A stretch of DNA of 64,000 bases from Erythrobacter sp. HL-111 (GCF_900105095.1 NZ_LT629743.1:1178001-1242000); one strand, 5' to 3'; numbered from the stretch's first letter, positions 35,625-44,279 are shown. The notes: generated from the letters alone by a model not told the origin. Numbers and translations are program-made.

Positions 35625-35807
35625 TCAGATGCCCTTGGGCACCATCACTTCGCGGCCGTTGTAGAACCCGCAATGGCCGCACATGTTGTGCGGACGCTTG
35701 AGCTCGCCGCAATTGGGGCATTCGTGGAACGCCTCGACCTTGAGCGAATCGTGCGCCCGGCGATTGCCGCGGCGATGGGGCGATACTTTTCTCTTGGGGA
35801 CAGCCAT
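35625..35807 (-). CDS. rpmF: 50S ribosomal protein L32
   Basis: A 60-residue ribosomal protein starting [20 protein letters not shown], with four Cys in [20 protein letters not shown] forming a zinc ribbon (the C+ form). It is the first gene of the rpmF-plsX-fabH-ihfA-merR run. The promoter must lie in the 188 bp between here and the upstream insertion sequence. Confidence 0.97.
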   Translation of the reverse strand: MAVPKRKVSPHRRGNRRAHDSLKVEAFHECPNCGELKRPHNMCGHCGFYNGREVMVPKGI

Positions 35808-35995
35808 GGCTACGCCAATTCCTCAGGTAAAATCGTGTCTTGCGCGCGGAGTGGCGCTGGGTTTCCGGTGTCGCCCTTACGGCAAGGGGCGCACGCGCAC
35901 AAGCAGGGCGGCGCGCGGGTCCTCGCTGAAATGGCGGGAAGGCGCGCGCTATAGCGGATAAATCCCGCGTTGCAAGCCTTGCTCTGCGGCCCTAA

Positions 35996-37654
35996 CCCGG
36001 ATTATTCACCGGCAGTGGTCTGACGGGTTGGCGGGAGTGGCGTAAGCATTTGCATTGTTGTAGGAATGTGGTTGCTTAAGCCAGACCTGCAACGGGGCAA
36101 AATATGCCACAGACCACACCCGCCGGATGCGATGATAGCGCGTCCGTATTTTCGTTTCCAGCAGTGCGCGGCAAGAAGGTCACAGCTGCGTTTGACGGCG
36201 GCAGGCTGACCTCGGATGGCGGGGTCCTGGTGCTGGCTCAGGCCGAGCGCATGATGGGGCTCTGCCAGCGGCTTGCGGCGTGTATTGCCGATCCGCGCGA
36301 TCCTGCTCGGGTGGTTCATCGGCTTGAAGATATCCTGCGCGCGCGGATGTTCGCGATCGCCTGCGGCTATGAGGATGCCGATGATCTCGACGCTCTGCGC
36401 GATGATCCGGGCTTCCGCCTTGCGCTGGGCAAGCTGCCGGGATCGGGTGCGGGGTTGGCCAGCCAACCGACGATGAGCCGCTGGGAGAATGCGCCGAGCA
36501 CGCGCGAGCTGGCAAAGATGCTGGGGATCATGATCGACATCTACTGCGCCAGCTACCCCACTCCGCCGGCGGCGGTGACGCTGGATATCGATGACACCTG
36601 CGACGTCGTGCACGGCTATCAGCAACTCTCCTTCTGGAACGGACATCATGGGGAGCGCTGCTTCCTGCCGATCCATGTCTACGACACGGCAACGGGCCGG
36701 CCGGTGGCGATGCTGCTGCGCACGGGCAAGACGCCTTCTGGCAAGGAGGCGGCAGGGCATATCCGGCGTCTGGTGCGCCATCTTCGCCGCCACTGGCCTG
36801 ATACCCACATCACCATCCGCGGTGACGGGCATTATGGACGGCCCGAGGTCATGGCCTTCTGCGAGGCGGCCCATGTCGATTACGTGTTCGGTCTGCCGAC
36901 CAACGCCGCGCTGCGCGCTGATCCGGTTATCGTCACTGCCGCCGATGCCTGCGCGGTCCGCCGCGCCGAGTGCCAACTCCCGGTCCTGCGCAGCTATGCC
37001 GAGACCCGCTACGGCGCGAAGAGCTGGAACCGCCAGCGCCGCGTCGTCGCCAGGATCGAGGCCAGCACGCTGGGCATGGATATCCGCTATGTCGTCACAT
37101 CGCTAACCCAAGGCTCGGCTGAATACATCTATGACACGCTCTACTGTGCGCGCGGGCAGGCCGAGAACTTGATCAAGCTGCACAAGACCCAGCTGGCCAG
37201 TGACCGCACCTCGTGCCGGTCGGCGAACGCCAACCAGATGCGCCTGATCCTGCACACCGCTGCCTACTGGCTGCTGTGGCGCGTTCAGCAGGCGATCCCA
37301 AAGACCACCGCTCTGGCAAAAGCCGAGTTTACGACCCTGCGCCTGCGGCTGCTCAAGGTTGCTGCCCGCGTCATGGAAAGCGCCACCCGAATCCGCGTAG
37401 CGTTCGCCTCTGCGTGCCCCGATGCCGATCTGATGCGTGCCATCGTTCTCGCGCTCAAGCCTGCGCCGACGTAGCGGGCGCGGCAGTGCCGCAGAAACCC
37501 CGAGCCAAGTCCTTCAACCAGAAAAGCCCATCGATCACAGCGCGGTGAAACAGACGCCAGCGGTGCCGCACGCCCGCTCTACGCCGCCGCACGCAGCAGT
37601 GGCGTCAAGCTCGCGCCGAGAGGCGCCCAACCGCATCGCCGTGAATAAGAGAGG
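35996..37654 (+). mobile_element. IS1380-family insertion sequence, copy 1
   Basis: A 1659-bp element with imperfect terminal inverted repeats: left CCCGGATTATTCACCGGC, right (inward) CCTCTCTTATTCACGGCG, sharing the core TTATTCAC. The ends were set by comparison with the second copy. Flanking 4-mers are CTAA on the left (35992-35995) and CTAG on the right (37655-37658), so the target duplication is imperfect, unlike copy 2. Element position 19 is A here and G in copy 2. It lies between rpmF and the MAPEG gene and interrupts no recognisable gene. Confidence 0.92.
36104..37474 (+). CDS. IS1380-family transposase (copy 1)
   Basis: A 456-residue DDE transposase, identical in translation to the one at 57339. 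Family features are the opening FDGGRLTSDGGVLVLAQAE and the probable acidic triad: first Asp in TLDIDDTCD (D161 or D163), second in IRGDGHYGRPE (D241), Glu in ARGQAENLIKLHK (E354). It appears intact with no frameshift, so the element is probably autonomous. Start ATG 36104 follows GGGGC-containing leader sequence. Confidence 0.95.
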   Translation: MPQTTPAGCDDSASVFSFPAVRGKKVTAAFDGGRLTSDGGVLVLAQAERMMGLCQRLAACIADPRDPARVVHRLEDILRARMFAIACGYEDADDLDALRDDPGFRLALGKLPGSGAGLASQPTMSRWENAPSTRELAKMLGIMIDIYCASYPTPPAAVTLDIDDTCDVVHGYQQLSFWNGHHGERCFLPIHVYDTATGRPVAMLLRTGKTPSGKEAAGHIRRLVRHLRRHWPDTHITIRGDGHYGRPEVMAFCEAAHVDYVFGLPTNAALRADPVIVTAADACAVRRAECQLPVLRSYAETRYGAKSWNRQRRVVARIEASTLGMDIRYVVTSLTQGSAEYIYDTLYCARGQAENLIKLHKTQLASDRTSCRSANANQMRLILHTAAYWLLWRVQQAIPKTTALAKAEFTTLRLRLLKVAARVMESATRIRVAFASACPDADLMRAIVLALKPAPT

Positions 37655-37691
37655 CTAGCAGTCGCCCTGCAACAGGACAGGGGACTCCTCC

Positions 37692-38087
37692 ATGATCATC
37701 CTACCCGTGACGCTGGCAAGTGCGGCGGCGGCTGCCGTTCTCAACATCTGGCTGATGGTCCGCATCGGTGCGGTCCGCCGGGCGAGCGGCATCAGCGTCG
37801 GCGACGGGGGAAGCGAACCGCTCCAGCGGCGGATGCGGGCGCAGGCCAATTTCGTCGAGAACACGCCCTTCGTGCTGCTGCTGGTCGCGGGGATCGAGCT
37901 GGCGGGCGCCGGCGGCGGGTGGCTGCAATGGGCCGCGGGCGCCTACATCATCGGGCGGATCGCCCACGCCTTCGGGATGGATGGCGGGTCGAAGCAGGTC
38001 GGGCGGATGGTCGGCACGCTGGTGACGATGCTGGTCCTGCTGGGGCTGGCGATCGTCGCGGCGCTGGTCGCCGCCGGCATGATATAG
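37692..38087 (+). CDS. MAPEG-family membrane protein
   Basis: A 131-residue membrane protein with four predicted helices and the MAPEG pattern (MRAQANFVENTPFVLLLVAG, GAYIIGRIAHAFGM). MAPEG proteins include microsomal glutathione transferases; bacterial members are mostly uncharacterised. The ATG is only 37 bp past the right end of the upstream insertion sequence, which replaces any native promoter further upstream. Convergent with the MBL gene across a strong hairpin. Confidence 0.88.
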   Translation: MIILPVTLASAAAAAVLNIWLMVRIGAVRRASGISVGDGGSEPLQRRMRAQANFVENTPFVLLLVAGIELAGAGGGWLQWAAGAYIIGRIAHAFGMDGGSKQVGRMVGTLVTMLVLLGLAIVAALVAAGMI

Positions 38088-38098
38088 ACCGACCCCCT

Positions 38099-38124
38099 CT
38101 ATCCCGGGCGTTCGCCCGGGATAG
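38099..38124. terminator. bidirectional hairpin between convergent genes
   Basis: CTATCCCGGGC pairs perfectly with GCCCGGGATAG around a GTTC loop (11-bp stem) in the 44-bp gap between the MAPEG and MBL stop codons. It lacks T-tracts but is well placed to end transcription from both sides. Confidence 0.65.
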
Positions 38125-38131
38125 CGAACAC

Positions 38132-38812
38132 TCAGGACAAGGCGTAATCGCTGACGAAGGCGTTGGTCTTGCGCTCCATCCCGAAGGTGCTGGTCGGGCC
38201 ATGGCCGGGAATGAACGTCACGTCCTCGCCCAAGGGCCAGAGGCGCTGCGTGATCGAATCGATCAGGTCCTGGTGATTGCCGCGCGGGAAATCGGTCCGC
38301 CCGATGCTCCCCTTGAACAGCACGTCGCCAACGATCGCGAAGCGGCTGGGCGCGTGGAAGAAGACGACATGGCCGGGCGTGTGGCCGGGGCAGTGGATCA
38401 CGTCGAGCGAGAGTTCGCCCACCGTCACCGTGTCGCCGTGCTCCAGCCAGCGGGTCGGCTCGAAACTTGCCGCCTGCATCCCGAAGCGGCTGCCGTCCTC
38501 GTCTAGCCGGGAGATCCAGAAGCGGTCGTCCTCGTGCGGGCCCTCGATCGGCAGGCCCAGTTCCTCGGCCAGCATCCCGGCCTGCCCGCAATGGTCGAGA
38601 TGGCCATGGGTGACGAGGATCTTCTCGAGCGTCACGCCCGCCTTGGCGACCCCCGCCTTCAACTTGTCGCGATCGCCGCCCGGATCGATGAGCGCGGCCT
38701 TGCCAGTGGCGGTGCACCAGATCAGCGAGCAGTTCTGTTGCAGCGGCGTCACGGGCAGGATCGCGGCCTTCATCGGCGGCGTTCGGGGCGAGGTCGTCGG
38801 AGCGTCGGTCAT
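38132..38812 (-). CDS. MBL-fold metallohydrolase (glyoxalase II-like)
   Basis: A 226-residue metallo-beta-lactamase-fold hydrolase. The metal-binding HxHxDH is THGHLDHCG, the later His is in CPGHTPGHVVFF, the bridging Asp in AIVGDVLF and the last His in FIPGHGPTSTFG. This single-domain form resembles YcbL, a glyoxalase II-like thioesterase. The start may be ATG 38812 (MTDAPTT) or ATG 38773 (MKAAILPVTPLQQNC), the latter matching most homologues. The substrate is unconfirmed. Confidence 0.88.
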   Translation of the reverse strand: MTDAPTTSPRTPPMKAAILPVTPLQQNCSLIWCTATGKAALIDPGGDRDKLKAGVAKAGVTLEKILVTHGHLDHCGQAGMLAEELGLPIEGPHEDDRFWISRLDEDGSRFGMQAASFEPTRWLEHGDTVTVGELSLDVIHCPGHTPGHVVFFHAPSRFAIVGDVLFKGSIGRTDFPRGNHQDLIDSITQRLWPLGEDVTFIPGHGPTSTFGMERKTNAFVSDYALS

Positions 38813-38877
38813 GGGCGAAGATGTGCCGCCGCGCCTGCACGATTGCAAGTGGCGCGCACCACGCTATCGCTCGGGCC

Positions 38878-39372
38878 ATGCAGGGCCTCATCATCCGCGA
38901 CGCGCGCCCAGACGAACTCGATTTCGTCACCGGCCTCATCGCCGACGACGCGCTCGCGGTCGCGCGCGATCCGGTGACGGGTGCGGAAGCGGCCTACCAG
39001 CGCGAGGCTTTCGAGGCGATCGCGGCCGATCCCTGCCACCGCCTGCTGATCGCCGAGCTCGACGGCGAGCGGGTCGGCAGTTTCCAGCTCTCTTTCATCC
39101 CGGGCGTCGCTCTGGGCGGAGCATCGCGCGGGCAGATCGAATTCGTGCGCGTTGCCAGCCCCTTGCGCGGTCGCGGGATCGGGGAGGCGATGATGCGCTG
39201 GGCGATAGAGGAATGCCGCGCGCGCGGCTGTTACCTCGTCCAGCTCACCAGCGATCACCGACGCCCGGCCGCACACCGCTTCTACGAAAGGCTCGGCTTC
39301 ACCGCGAGCCATGCGGGGTTCAAGCTGCGCCTAATCATATCCGCCCGCCCTTCCACACAACCCGGCCGATGA
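38878..39372 (+). CDS. GNAT-family N-acetyltransferase
   Basis: A 164-residue GNAT protein. Core motifs are QIEFVRVASPLRGRGIGEAM (RGxGIG acetyl-CoA loop) and HRFYERLGFTASHAGFKLRL. It resembles the aminoglycoside/histone acetyltransferase HPA2-like group; the substrate is unknown. Its last 13 codons overlap the 3' end of the convergent S24 regulator gene by 38 bp, an unusually long tail overlap. Confidence 0.85.
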   Translation: MQGLIIRDARPDELDFVTGLIADDALAVARDPVTGAEAAYQREAFEAIAADPCHRLLIAELDGERVGSFQLSFIPGVALGGASRGQIEFVRVASPLRGRGIGEAMMRWAIEECRARGCYLVQLTSDHRRPAAHRFYERLGFTASHAGFKLRLIISARPSTQPGR

Positions 39373-40012
39373 TCTCGACATCCTCAGCCGCCACGCTCAC
39401 CGGCGGATAGGCGAGGTTCTGGCTGAGCAACGATAGCCGCCCTCCCCCTGCGCTCGCCACCCGCTTCACCATCAGCGTGTCCCCCATCCGCACGACATGG
39501 ATGCCGTCGCGGAACGGCAGCGCCCGGCGGTCGACGAGGATCTCGTCGCCATCGTTGAGCAGCGGCTCCATCGAATCGCCTTCGACCGTGATCGCGGAAA
39601 GCTCGGCGCCTTCCAGTCCCTGTTCGGCGAGCCAGCGGCGCGAGAAGCGGAAGGCGTCGAAGGCGCTTTCGCCCGCGGGCAGCGCGCCGGGACCGGCCGA
39701 GGCGCCGATCGCAAGGCGCGGCACCTCGATCCATGGCGACCCGCGCGGATCGGCGGGGTTCGACGGCGGTTCATAGGAAATTTCCCCAGGTCCGGCAAGT
39801 TCGCTTTCCGCCACGCCGAAGAACCGCGCCAGCGTACGCCGGTCGCCTTCCTCGAGCTTGCGGGGCGAGCCCTTGCGAATGAATTGCTGGAGATAGCTCG
39901 GATTGCGCCCGATCAGTTCGGACAGTCCGGCAAGGCTCGCTCCGCGCTCCTGCGCGAGGTCGAGCAGGCGCCGGCGCGGTCCTGCGGGAACGTCGGTGTC
40001 GGACTTGGTCAT
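39335..40012 (-). CDS. phage-repressor-like regulator: helix-turn-helix plus S24 peptidase domain
   Basis: A 225-residue LexA/CI-like regulator. The N-terminal helix-turn-helix (about residues 12-70, GASLAGLSELIGRNPSYLQQ) is followed by a hinge and an S24 domain with catalytic Ser147 in VEGDSMEPLLNDGDEIL and Lys183 in TLMVKRV. A possible Ala-Gly scissile site in the hinge is GASAGPG (residues 104-109). It may be a stress-cleavable repressor. A two-dyad operator lies immediately upstream, and two small genes are divergent from it. Confidence 0.88.
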   Translation of the reverse strand: MTKSDTDVPAGPRRRLLDLAQERGASLAGLSELIGRNPSYLQQFIRKGSPRKLEEGDRRTLARFFGVAESELAGPGEISYEPPSNPADPRGSPWIEVPRLAIGASAGPGALPAGESAFDAFRFSRRWLAEQGLEGAELSAITVEGDSMEPLLNDGDEILVDRRALPFRDGIHVVRMGDTLMVKRVASAGGGRLSLLSQNLAYPPVSVAAEDVEIIGRVVWKGGRI

Positions 40013-40018
40013 GCGCGC

Positions 40019-40054
40019 ATCCTACACATAGGATTTTTCCTAGACAAGTAGGAT
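40019..40054. promoter_or_regulatory. two-dyad operator between the S24 regulator and its divergent genes
   Basis: Two adjacent inverted repeats built from the same half-site: ATCCTA-N4-TAGGAT at 40019-40034 and TCCTA-N6-TAGGA at 40038-40053. It starts 7 bp upstream of the regulator ATG, in a short AT-rich stretch. Four copies of TAGGA half-sites in 36 bp strongly suggest binding by two repressor dimers and autoregulation. Confidence 0.75.
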
Positions 40055-40136
40055 TTCCGGTGGAACGAATAGGGAACACCGAGCGATTCGCCGCCCCGGT
40101 GCCACCATCAGGACGCAGCCAGATGAGGGGTAAACC

Positions 40137-40388
40137 ATGCTGATCCGCACCATCGAGACCTTCCTGCGCCGGCACGAAATGCCCGCGACGAAATTCGGCC
40201 GCCTCGCCGCGCACGACCCGCGCTTCGTGCTCGACCTTCGCATGGGCCGCCTGCCCCGTCCCGCCACCGAGGCGCGCACGCGTGCATGGATGAAAGGCTA
40301 CGAGGCGAAGGCGGAAGCCTGCGCGAAAGCCTGCCCCCAGGCCGCCGCCGCTCCCGCCGGGACGAAGGAATCGACCGATGCCGAGTGA
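40137..40388 (+). CDS. small helical protein, possible DNA-binding, divergent from the S24 regulator
   Basis: An 83-residue protein with a predicted helical, basic N-terminal half (MLIRTIETFLRRHEMPATKF, then HDPRFVLDLRMGRLPRPATE) whose pattern resembles a minimal Cro-like helix-turn-helix, and an Ala-rich tail. GAGGGG lies 6 bases before the ATG. It overlaps the next gene by 11 bp. The position opposite a CI-like repressor, across a shared operator, suggests it is repressed by it. The DNA-binding role is an inference. Confidence 0.7.
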   Translation: MLIRTIETFLRRHEMPATKFGRLAAHDPRFVLDLRMGRLPRPATEARTRAWMKGYEAKAEACAKACPQAAAAPAGTKESTDAE

Positions 40389-40815
40389 CACGCTCACCCT
40401 CCCCGCCGATCTCGAAACCAAGTCCAGGGACGCCCCGCCGCCGCAGCAGCAGCGCGCCCCCGCCCCGCCCCGCACCGCAACGCCGCGCCGCTACCGCCCC
40501 CGCCGCACCACCGCCGACCGGGTGCGCGAGGCGCTGCTCACGCTGGCGCAGGGCCATGCGAGCCTGCTCACCCACGAAGAGAAGGCCTGGGCCTCGATCA
40601 CCTTTTCGGGCACGCGGCACGAGGTGATGCTCGATTTCGACGGCCCGGAGGCGGTCGCGGCCGGCGAGGAATTCATCGACGAACTGCCCGAACACGAATT
40701 CCGCATCCCCGGCCAGCTCGTCGCCGACGCGACGGTGCGCGAGATCGACCACCGCTTCGGCGCGGACGAGCGGCTGGTGGTGACGGCGGTGTTGCTGCTG
40801 CTGGAGGAAGGCTAG
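40378..40815 (+). CDS. hypothetical protein
   Basis: A 145-residue protein. The first 45 residues are Pro/Gln/Arg-rich and probably disordered. The rest is a compact acidic alpha/beta region (DRVREALLTLAQGHASLLTH, AWASITFSGTRHEVMLDF, DELPEHEFRIPGQLVADA, DERLVVTAVLLLLEEG). No known domain is recognised. Coupled to the preceding small gene by an 11-bp overlap and likely part of the same S24-controlled unit. Confidence 0.75.
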   Translation: MPSDTLTLPADLETKSRDAPPPQQQRAPAPPRTATPRRYRPRRTTADRVREALLTLAQGHASLLTHEEKAWASITFSGTRHEVMLDFDGPEAVAAGEEFIDELPEHEFRIPGQLVADATVREIDHRFGADERLVVTAVLLLLEEG

Positions 40816-40915
40816 ACGGCAGAGGGCGCGCGCTCGGGCCGCAGCGCGGCCCGCAAGCGCGACCGCGCGCCCGCAGGTGCCCCGGAGCGCAGCGCAGGGG
40901 ACAGCGCCGAGGACG

Positions 40916-40933
40916 CGGGCCCGGATGGGCCCG
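40916..40933. terminator. GC-rich hairpin between convergent genes
   Basis: CGGGCCC-GGAT-GGGCCCG, a perfect 7-bp stem, 7 bp before the stop of the minus-strand aldehyde dehydrogenase gene's 3' flank and about 100 bp after the plus-strand hypothetical gene. No T-tract. The surrounding sequence (GCGCAGCGC repeats) looks like an intergenic repeat. Confidence 0.45.
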
Positions 40934-40939
40934 TGCATA

Positions 40940-42379
40940 TCAATTCCGCCGCACCACCAGGTTCCGGATCTCGCTCATGTCCTCCATCGCGAAGCGGATA
41001 CCCTCGCGGCCGAGCCCGGAGTCCTTCACGCCCCCATAGGGCATGTTGTCGACCCGGTAGCTCGGCACGTCGTTCACCACCACGCCGCCAACCTCGAGCC
41101 GGTCCCACGCGTCGAACATCTGGAACAGGTCGCGGGTGAAGATGCCCGCCTGCAGGCCGAACTTCGAATCGTTCACCTCGTCCAGTGCAGCGCCGAAATC
41201 CTCGAAGCGCTGGAGGATCGCCAATGGGCCGAAGGCTTCCTCGTTGCGCGCCTTGCAATCGTGGGGCACGTTTTCGAGCAGCGTCGCTTCGAGCATGTTG
41301 CCGTTCGACAGTCCGCCCCCGCACAGCAGGCTCGCGCCAGCGTCGACCGCCTCGTCGATCCAGCCCTTCAGGCGCTCGGCCTCCTTGTCGGAGATCATCG
41401 GGCCGATGAAGGTGTCGCGGTCCTTGGGATCGCCCGCCTTGAGGCTCCCGGCCTTCTCGACCAGCATCGCCTTGAAATCGTCATAGACTTCCGCATGGAT
41501 CAGGATGCGCTGCACCCCGATGCAGGACTGGCCCGACTGGTAGAAGGCGCCGAAGATCACCCGTTCGAGCGCGTCGGCAAGGTCCGCGTCGCGGTCGATC
41601 ACCACCGCGGCATTGCCGCCGAGTTCGAGCACTACCTTCTTCTTGCCCGCTCTGGCCTTCAGGTCCCAGCCCACCCCGGGCGAGCCGGTGAAGGACAGGA
41701 GCTTCAATCGCTCGTCACAGGTGAACAGGTCCGCCCCGTCGCGGCTGGCGGGAAGGATCGAGAACGCGCCTTCGGGCAGGATGTCACATTCGGCCAGCAC
41801 CTCGCCCATGATGATCGCACCCAAGGGCGTCTTGCTCGCCGGCTTCATCACGAAGGGGCAGCCGATCGCGATGGCGGGCGCGATCTTGTGCGCGGCAAGG
41901 TTGAGCGGAAAGTTGAACGGGCTGATGAAGCTGCACGGGCCGATCGGCAGCCGCTTCCACATCCCCATGTAACCCCTGGCGCGCGCGGAAATGTCGAGCG
42001 GCTGGACCTCGCCGTAGTTCCGCACCGCTTCCTCGGCGGCGATGCGGAAGGTGTCGATCAGGCGGGTGACTTCGCCTTCGCTGTCCTTGATCGGCTTGCC
42101 CGCCTCAATGCACAGGGCATAGGCCAATTCGTCGAAACGTTCGCGGAAGCGCGCGACGCAATGCATCAGCACGTCCTGCCTTTCGTAGGAGGCGAGCTTC
42201 GCCATTGGTTCGGCTGCGCGCACCGCCCCGGCAATACCTTCCTCGATCACGTCGGGCGTGGCCAGCGCGGTGCGGAAGGCGACCTCGCCGGTGTATTTGT
42301 CCGTGACCTCGAGATCGGTGTTGGGCTGCACCGCCCGGTTGTTGAGGTAGAGCGGATAGGTGTCCTTGAGCTGGGGCAT
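40940..42379 (-). CDS. aldehyde dehydrogenase family protein
   Basis: A 479-residue NAD(P)-dependent ALDH. The catalytic Cys is in FYQSGQSCIGVQR, the general-base Glu in VVLELGGNAAVVI and the oxyanion Asn in SPFNFPLNLAAHK. The sequence has the style of the phosphonoacetaldehyde/sulfolactaldehyde/GapN-like branch rather than betaine-aldehyde enzymes. Start ATG 42379 (MPQLKDTYPLYLNN) has GGAGG 5 bases upstream; the frame extends to 42427 without a better site. It follows the ThDP enzyme gene by 67 bp, so the two probably act in one pathway; the substrate is unknown. Confidence 0.9.
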   Translation of the reverse strand: MPQLKDTYPLYLNNRAVQPNTDLEVTDKYTGEVAFRTALATPDVIEEGIAGAVRAAEPMAKLASYERQDVLMHCVARFRERFDELAYALCIEAGKPIKDSEGEVTRLIDTFRIAAEEAVRNYGEVQPLDISARARGYMGMWKRLPIGPCSFISPFNFPLNLAAHKIAPAIAIGCPFVMKPASKTPLGAIIMGEVLAECDILPEGAFSILPASRDGADLFTCDERLKLLSFTGSPGVGWDLKARAGKKKVVLELGGNAAVVIDRDADLADALERVIFGAFYQSGQSCIGVQRILIHAEVYDDFKAMLVEKAGSLKAGDPKDRDTFIGPMISDKEAERLKGWIDEAVDAGASLLCGGGLSNGNMLEATLLENVPHDCKARNEEAFGPLAILQRFEDFGAALDEVNDSKFGLQAGIFTRDLFQMFDAWDRLEVGGVVVNDVPSYRVDNMPYGGVKDSGLGREGIRFAMEDMSEIRNLVVRRN

Positions 42380-42446
42380 CGTGACCTCCGGTAAATGGGC
42401 TGGCGCAGTGGTTGCGCCTTTCGCCATGACGACGCCGGGCCGGGGC

Positions 42447-44129
42447 CTATAGTTCCGCGCTCAGCCGCTTGATATCATGGTTCAGGATCTGGTCGTTCTC
42501 GCTGTAGTCGACCGGGCAGTCGATGAGATGCACCCCCGGCGTGTCGCGGCAATGGGCCAGCAGGTCGGCGAGATGTTCGCTCGAAGTCACCCGGTGTCCG
42601 CTCGCGCCGTAGCTTTCGGCATAGGCGACGAAATCGGGGTTGTCGTAGGTCAGCCCGAAATCGGCGAAACCCATGTTCGCCTGCTTCCAGCGGATCATGC
42701 CATACGCATCGTCGCGCAGGATCAGCACGGTGAAGTCGAGGCCGAGCCGGACTGCCGTTTCCATCTCCTGGCTGTTCATCATGAACCCGCCGTCGCCGCA
42801 GATCGCCATGACCTTGCGCTCCGGGTAAAGCATCGCGCTCATCATCGCGCTCGGGAGCCCGGCGCCCATCGTGGCGAGCGCGTTGTCGAGCAGGACGGTG
42901 TTGGGAAGATAGGCGGTGTATCCGCGCGCGAACCAGATCTTGTAGACCCCGTTGTCGAGGCAGATGATCCCGTCCTCGGGCATGGCGGCGCGCACCTGTT
43001 GCACGAGATGCGGCGGGAAGATCGGGAAACGCGCGTCGTTCGCGAGCGGCCCGGTATGGGCGAGTTCGGCCTTGCGGTATTCGAGCATCCGGGCGAAATC
43101 CCACCGCCCCTGCGGGACGATGTCCTCCTTGATCTGCCAGATCGCGTTGGCGATGTCGCCGATCACCTCGATCTGCGGGAAATAGACCGGATCGACTTCC
43201 GCTGTCTTGGTCGAGACGTGGATCACCGTGGGCGGGCTGTCCGAGCCCACGGCACCTTCCTCGTCATTGTGCATGAAGAAGGGTGGCTTCTCGATCACGT
43301 CGTGGCCGACATTGACGATGCAGTCCGCATCCGCGATCGCCCGGTGGCAGAAATCACCCGCCGAAAGCGCCGCGCAGCCGAGGAACAGCGGGTGGCGTTC
43401 GTCGATCACGCCCTTGCCCATCTGGGTCGTGACGAAGGGGATGCCGGTCTTCTCGATGAACTGGTGGAGCATCCGCCCCGTCATCTTGCGGTTCGCGCCC
43501 GCGCCGATGACGAGGATCGGCGACTGTGCGGCTTCGATCGCGGTCACCGCCTGGCGCACCGCCTTCACCTCGGCCGAAGGGCGCCGCGCGAGCGAGGGCG
43601 CGATCGGCCGGCTGGCGGACCTTTCCTCGGCGATGTCCTCGGGCAGTTCGAGATGCACCGCGCCGGGCTTCTCCTCCTCGGCCAGGCGGATCGCCTCGCG
43701 CACCCGGCTCGGGATATTGTCGCCGCTGGCGAGCTGGTGGGTGAATTTCGTGATCGGTCCCATCATGTCGACCACGTCGAGGATCTGGAAGCGGCCCTGC
43801 TTCGATTTCTTGATCGGTTTCTGGCCGGTGATCATCATCATCGGCATCCCGCCCAATTGGGCATAGGCCGCCGCGGTCACGAAGTTGGTCGCGCCCGGGC
43901 CGAGCGTCGCGATGCAAACGCCGGTCTTGCCGGTGTGCCGGCCGTAGGTCGCGGCCATGAAGCCGGCGCCCTGTTCGTGGCGGGTGAGGATCAGCCTGAT
44001 CTTGTCCGATTTCGACAGGCTTTCGAGGAAGTCGAGATTCTCCTCCCCCGGCACGCCGAAGATGTATTCGACGCCTTCCGCCTCGAGACACTCGATGAAC
44101 AGGTCCGATGCCTTGGTCGTCTCGCTCAT
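42447..44129 (-). CDS. thiamine-diphosphate-dependent enzyme, acetolactate synthase large-subunit-like
   Basis: A 560-residue ThDP enzyme of the AHAS/glyoxylate carboligase/sulfoacetaldehyde family. The cofactor-activating Glu52 is in LTRHEQGAGFMAA, and the ThDP-Mg motif is CGDGGFMMNSQEMETAVRLG. The middle domain has the Rossmann-like NADH/FAD region (LVIGAGANRKMTG). No AHAS small-subunit gene is nearby, so it is unlikely to be the biosynthetic IlvB. GGGGGAAGC precedes ATG 44129. Linked to an aldehyde dehydrogenase downstream and a hydroxyacid dehydrogenase upstream. Confidence 0.9.
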   Translation of the reverse strand: MSETTKASDLFIECLEAEGVEYIFGVPGEENLDFLESLSKSDKIRLILTRHEQGAGFMAATYGRHTGKTGVCIATLGPGATNFVTAAAYAQLGGMPMMMITGQKPIKKSKQGRFQILDVVDMMGPITKFTHQLASGDNIPSRVREAIRLAEEEKPGAVHLELPEDIAEERSASRPIAPSLARRPSAEVKAVRQAVTAIEAAQSPILVIGAGANRKMTGRMLHQFIEKTGIPFVTTQMGKGVIDERHPLFLGCAALSAGDFCHRAIADADCIVNVGHDVIEKPPFFMHNDEEGAVGSDSPPTVIHVSTKTAEVDPVYFPQIEVIGDIANAIWQIKEDIVPQGRWDFARMLEYRKAELAHTGPLANDARFPIFPPHLVQQVRAAMPEDGIICLDNGVYKIWFARGYTAYLPNTVLLDNALATMGAGLPSAMMSAMLYPERKVMAICGDGGFMMNSQEMETAVRLGLDFTVLILRDDAYGMIRWKQANMGFADFGLTYDNPDFVAYAESYGASGHRVTSSEHLADLLAHCRDTPGVHLIDCPVDYSENDQILNHDIKRLSAEL

Positions 44130-44279
44130 GCTGCTTCCCCCCGGATGCGGACAGGCCCGCGGCCTGCCCTCCCTTCCCGCCCCCATGCGGATAGCGCGAC
44201 TGTATGACCGCCGCGTGATGGAGCGGCCGCGCGCGGGAGTATTGCAGAAATCCGCCAACCCGCAAGGCGCGGGCGCGAT

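Noticed and set aside
36002..36976. Minus-strand 324-codon frame inside both IS copies (also 57237-58211)
   Set aside because: Lies antisense to the transposase, with no family match; conservation between the copies only reflects their identity. IS1380 elements normally carry a single gene.
42447..44129. Biosynthetic acetolactate synthase IlvB
   Set aside because: No small-subunit gene or other ilv genes nearby, and the partner is an aldehyde dehydrogenase; only the family-level call is kept.
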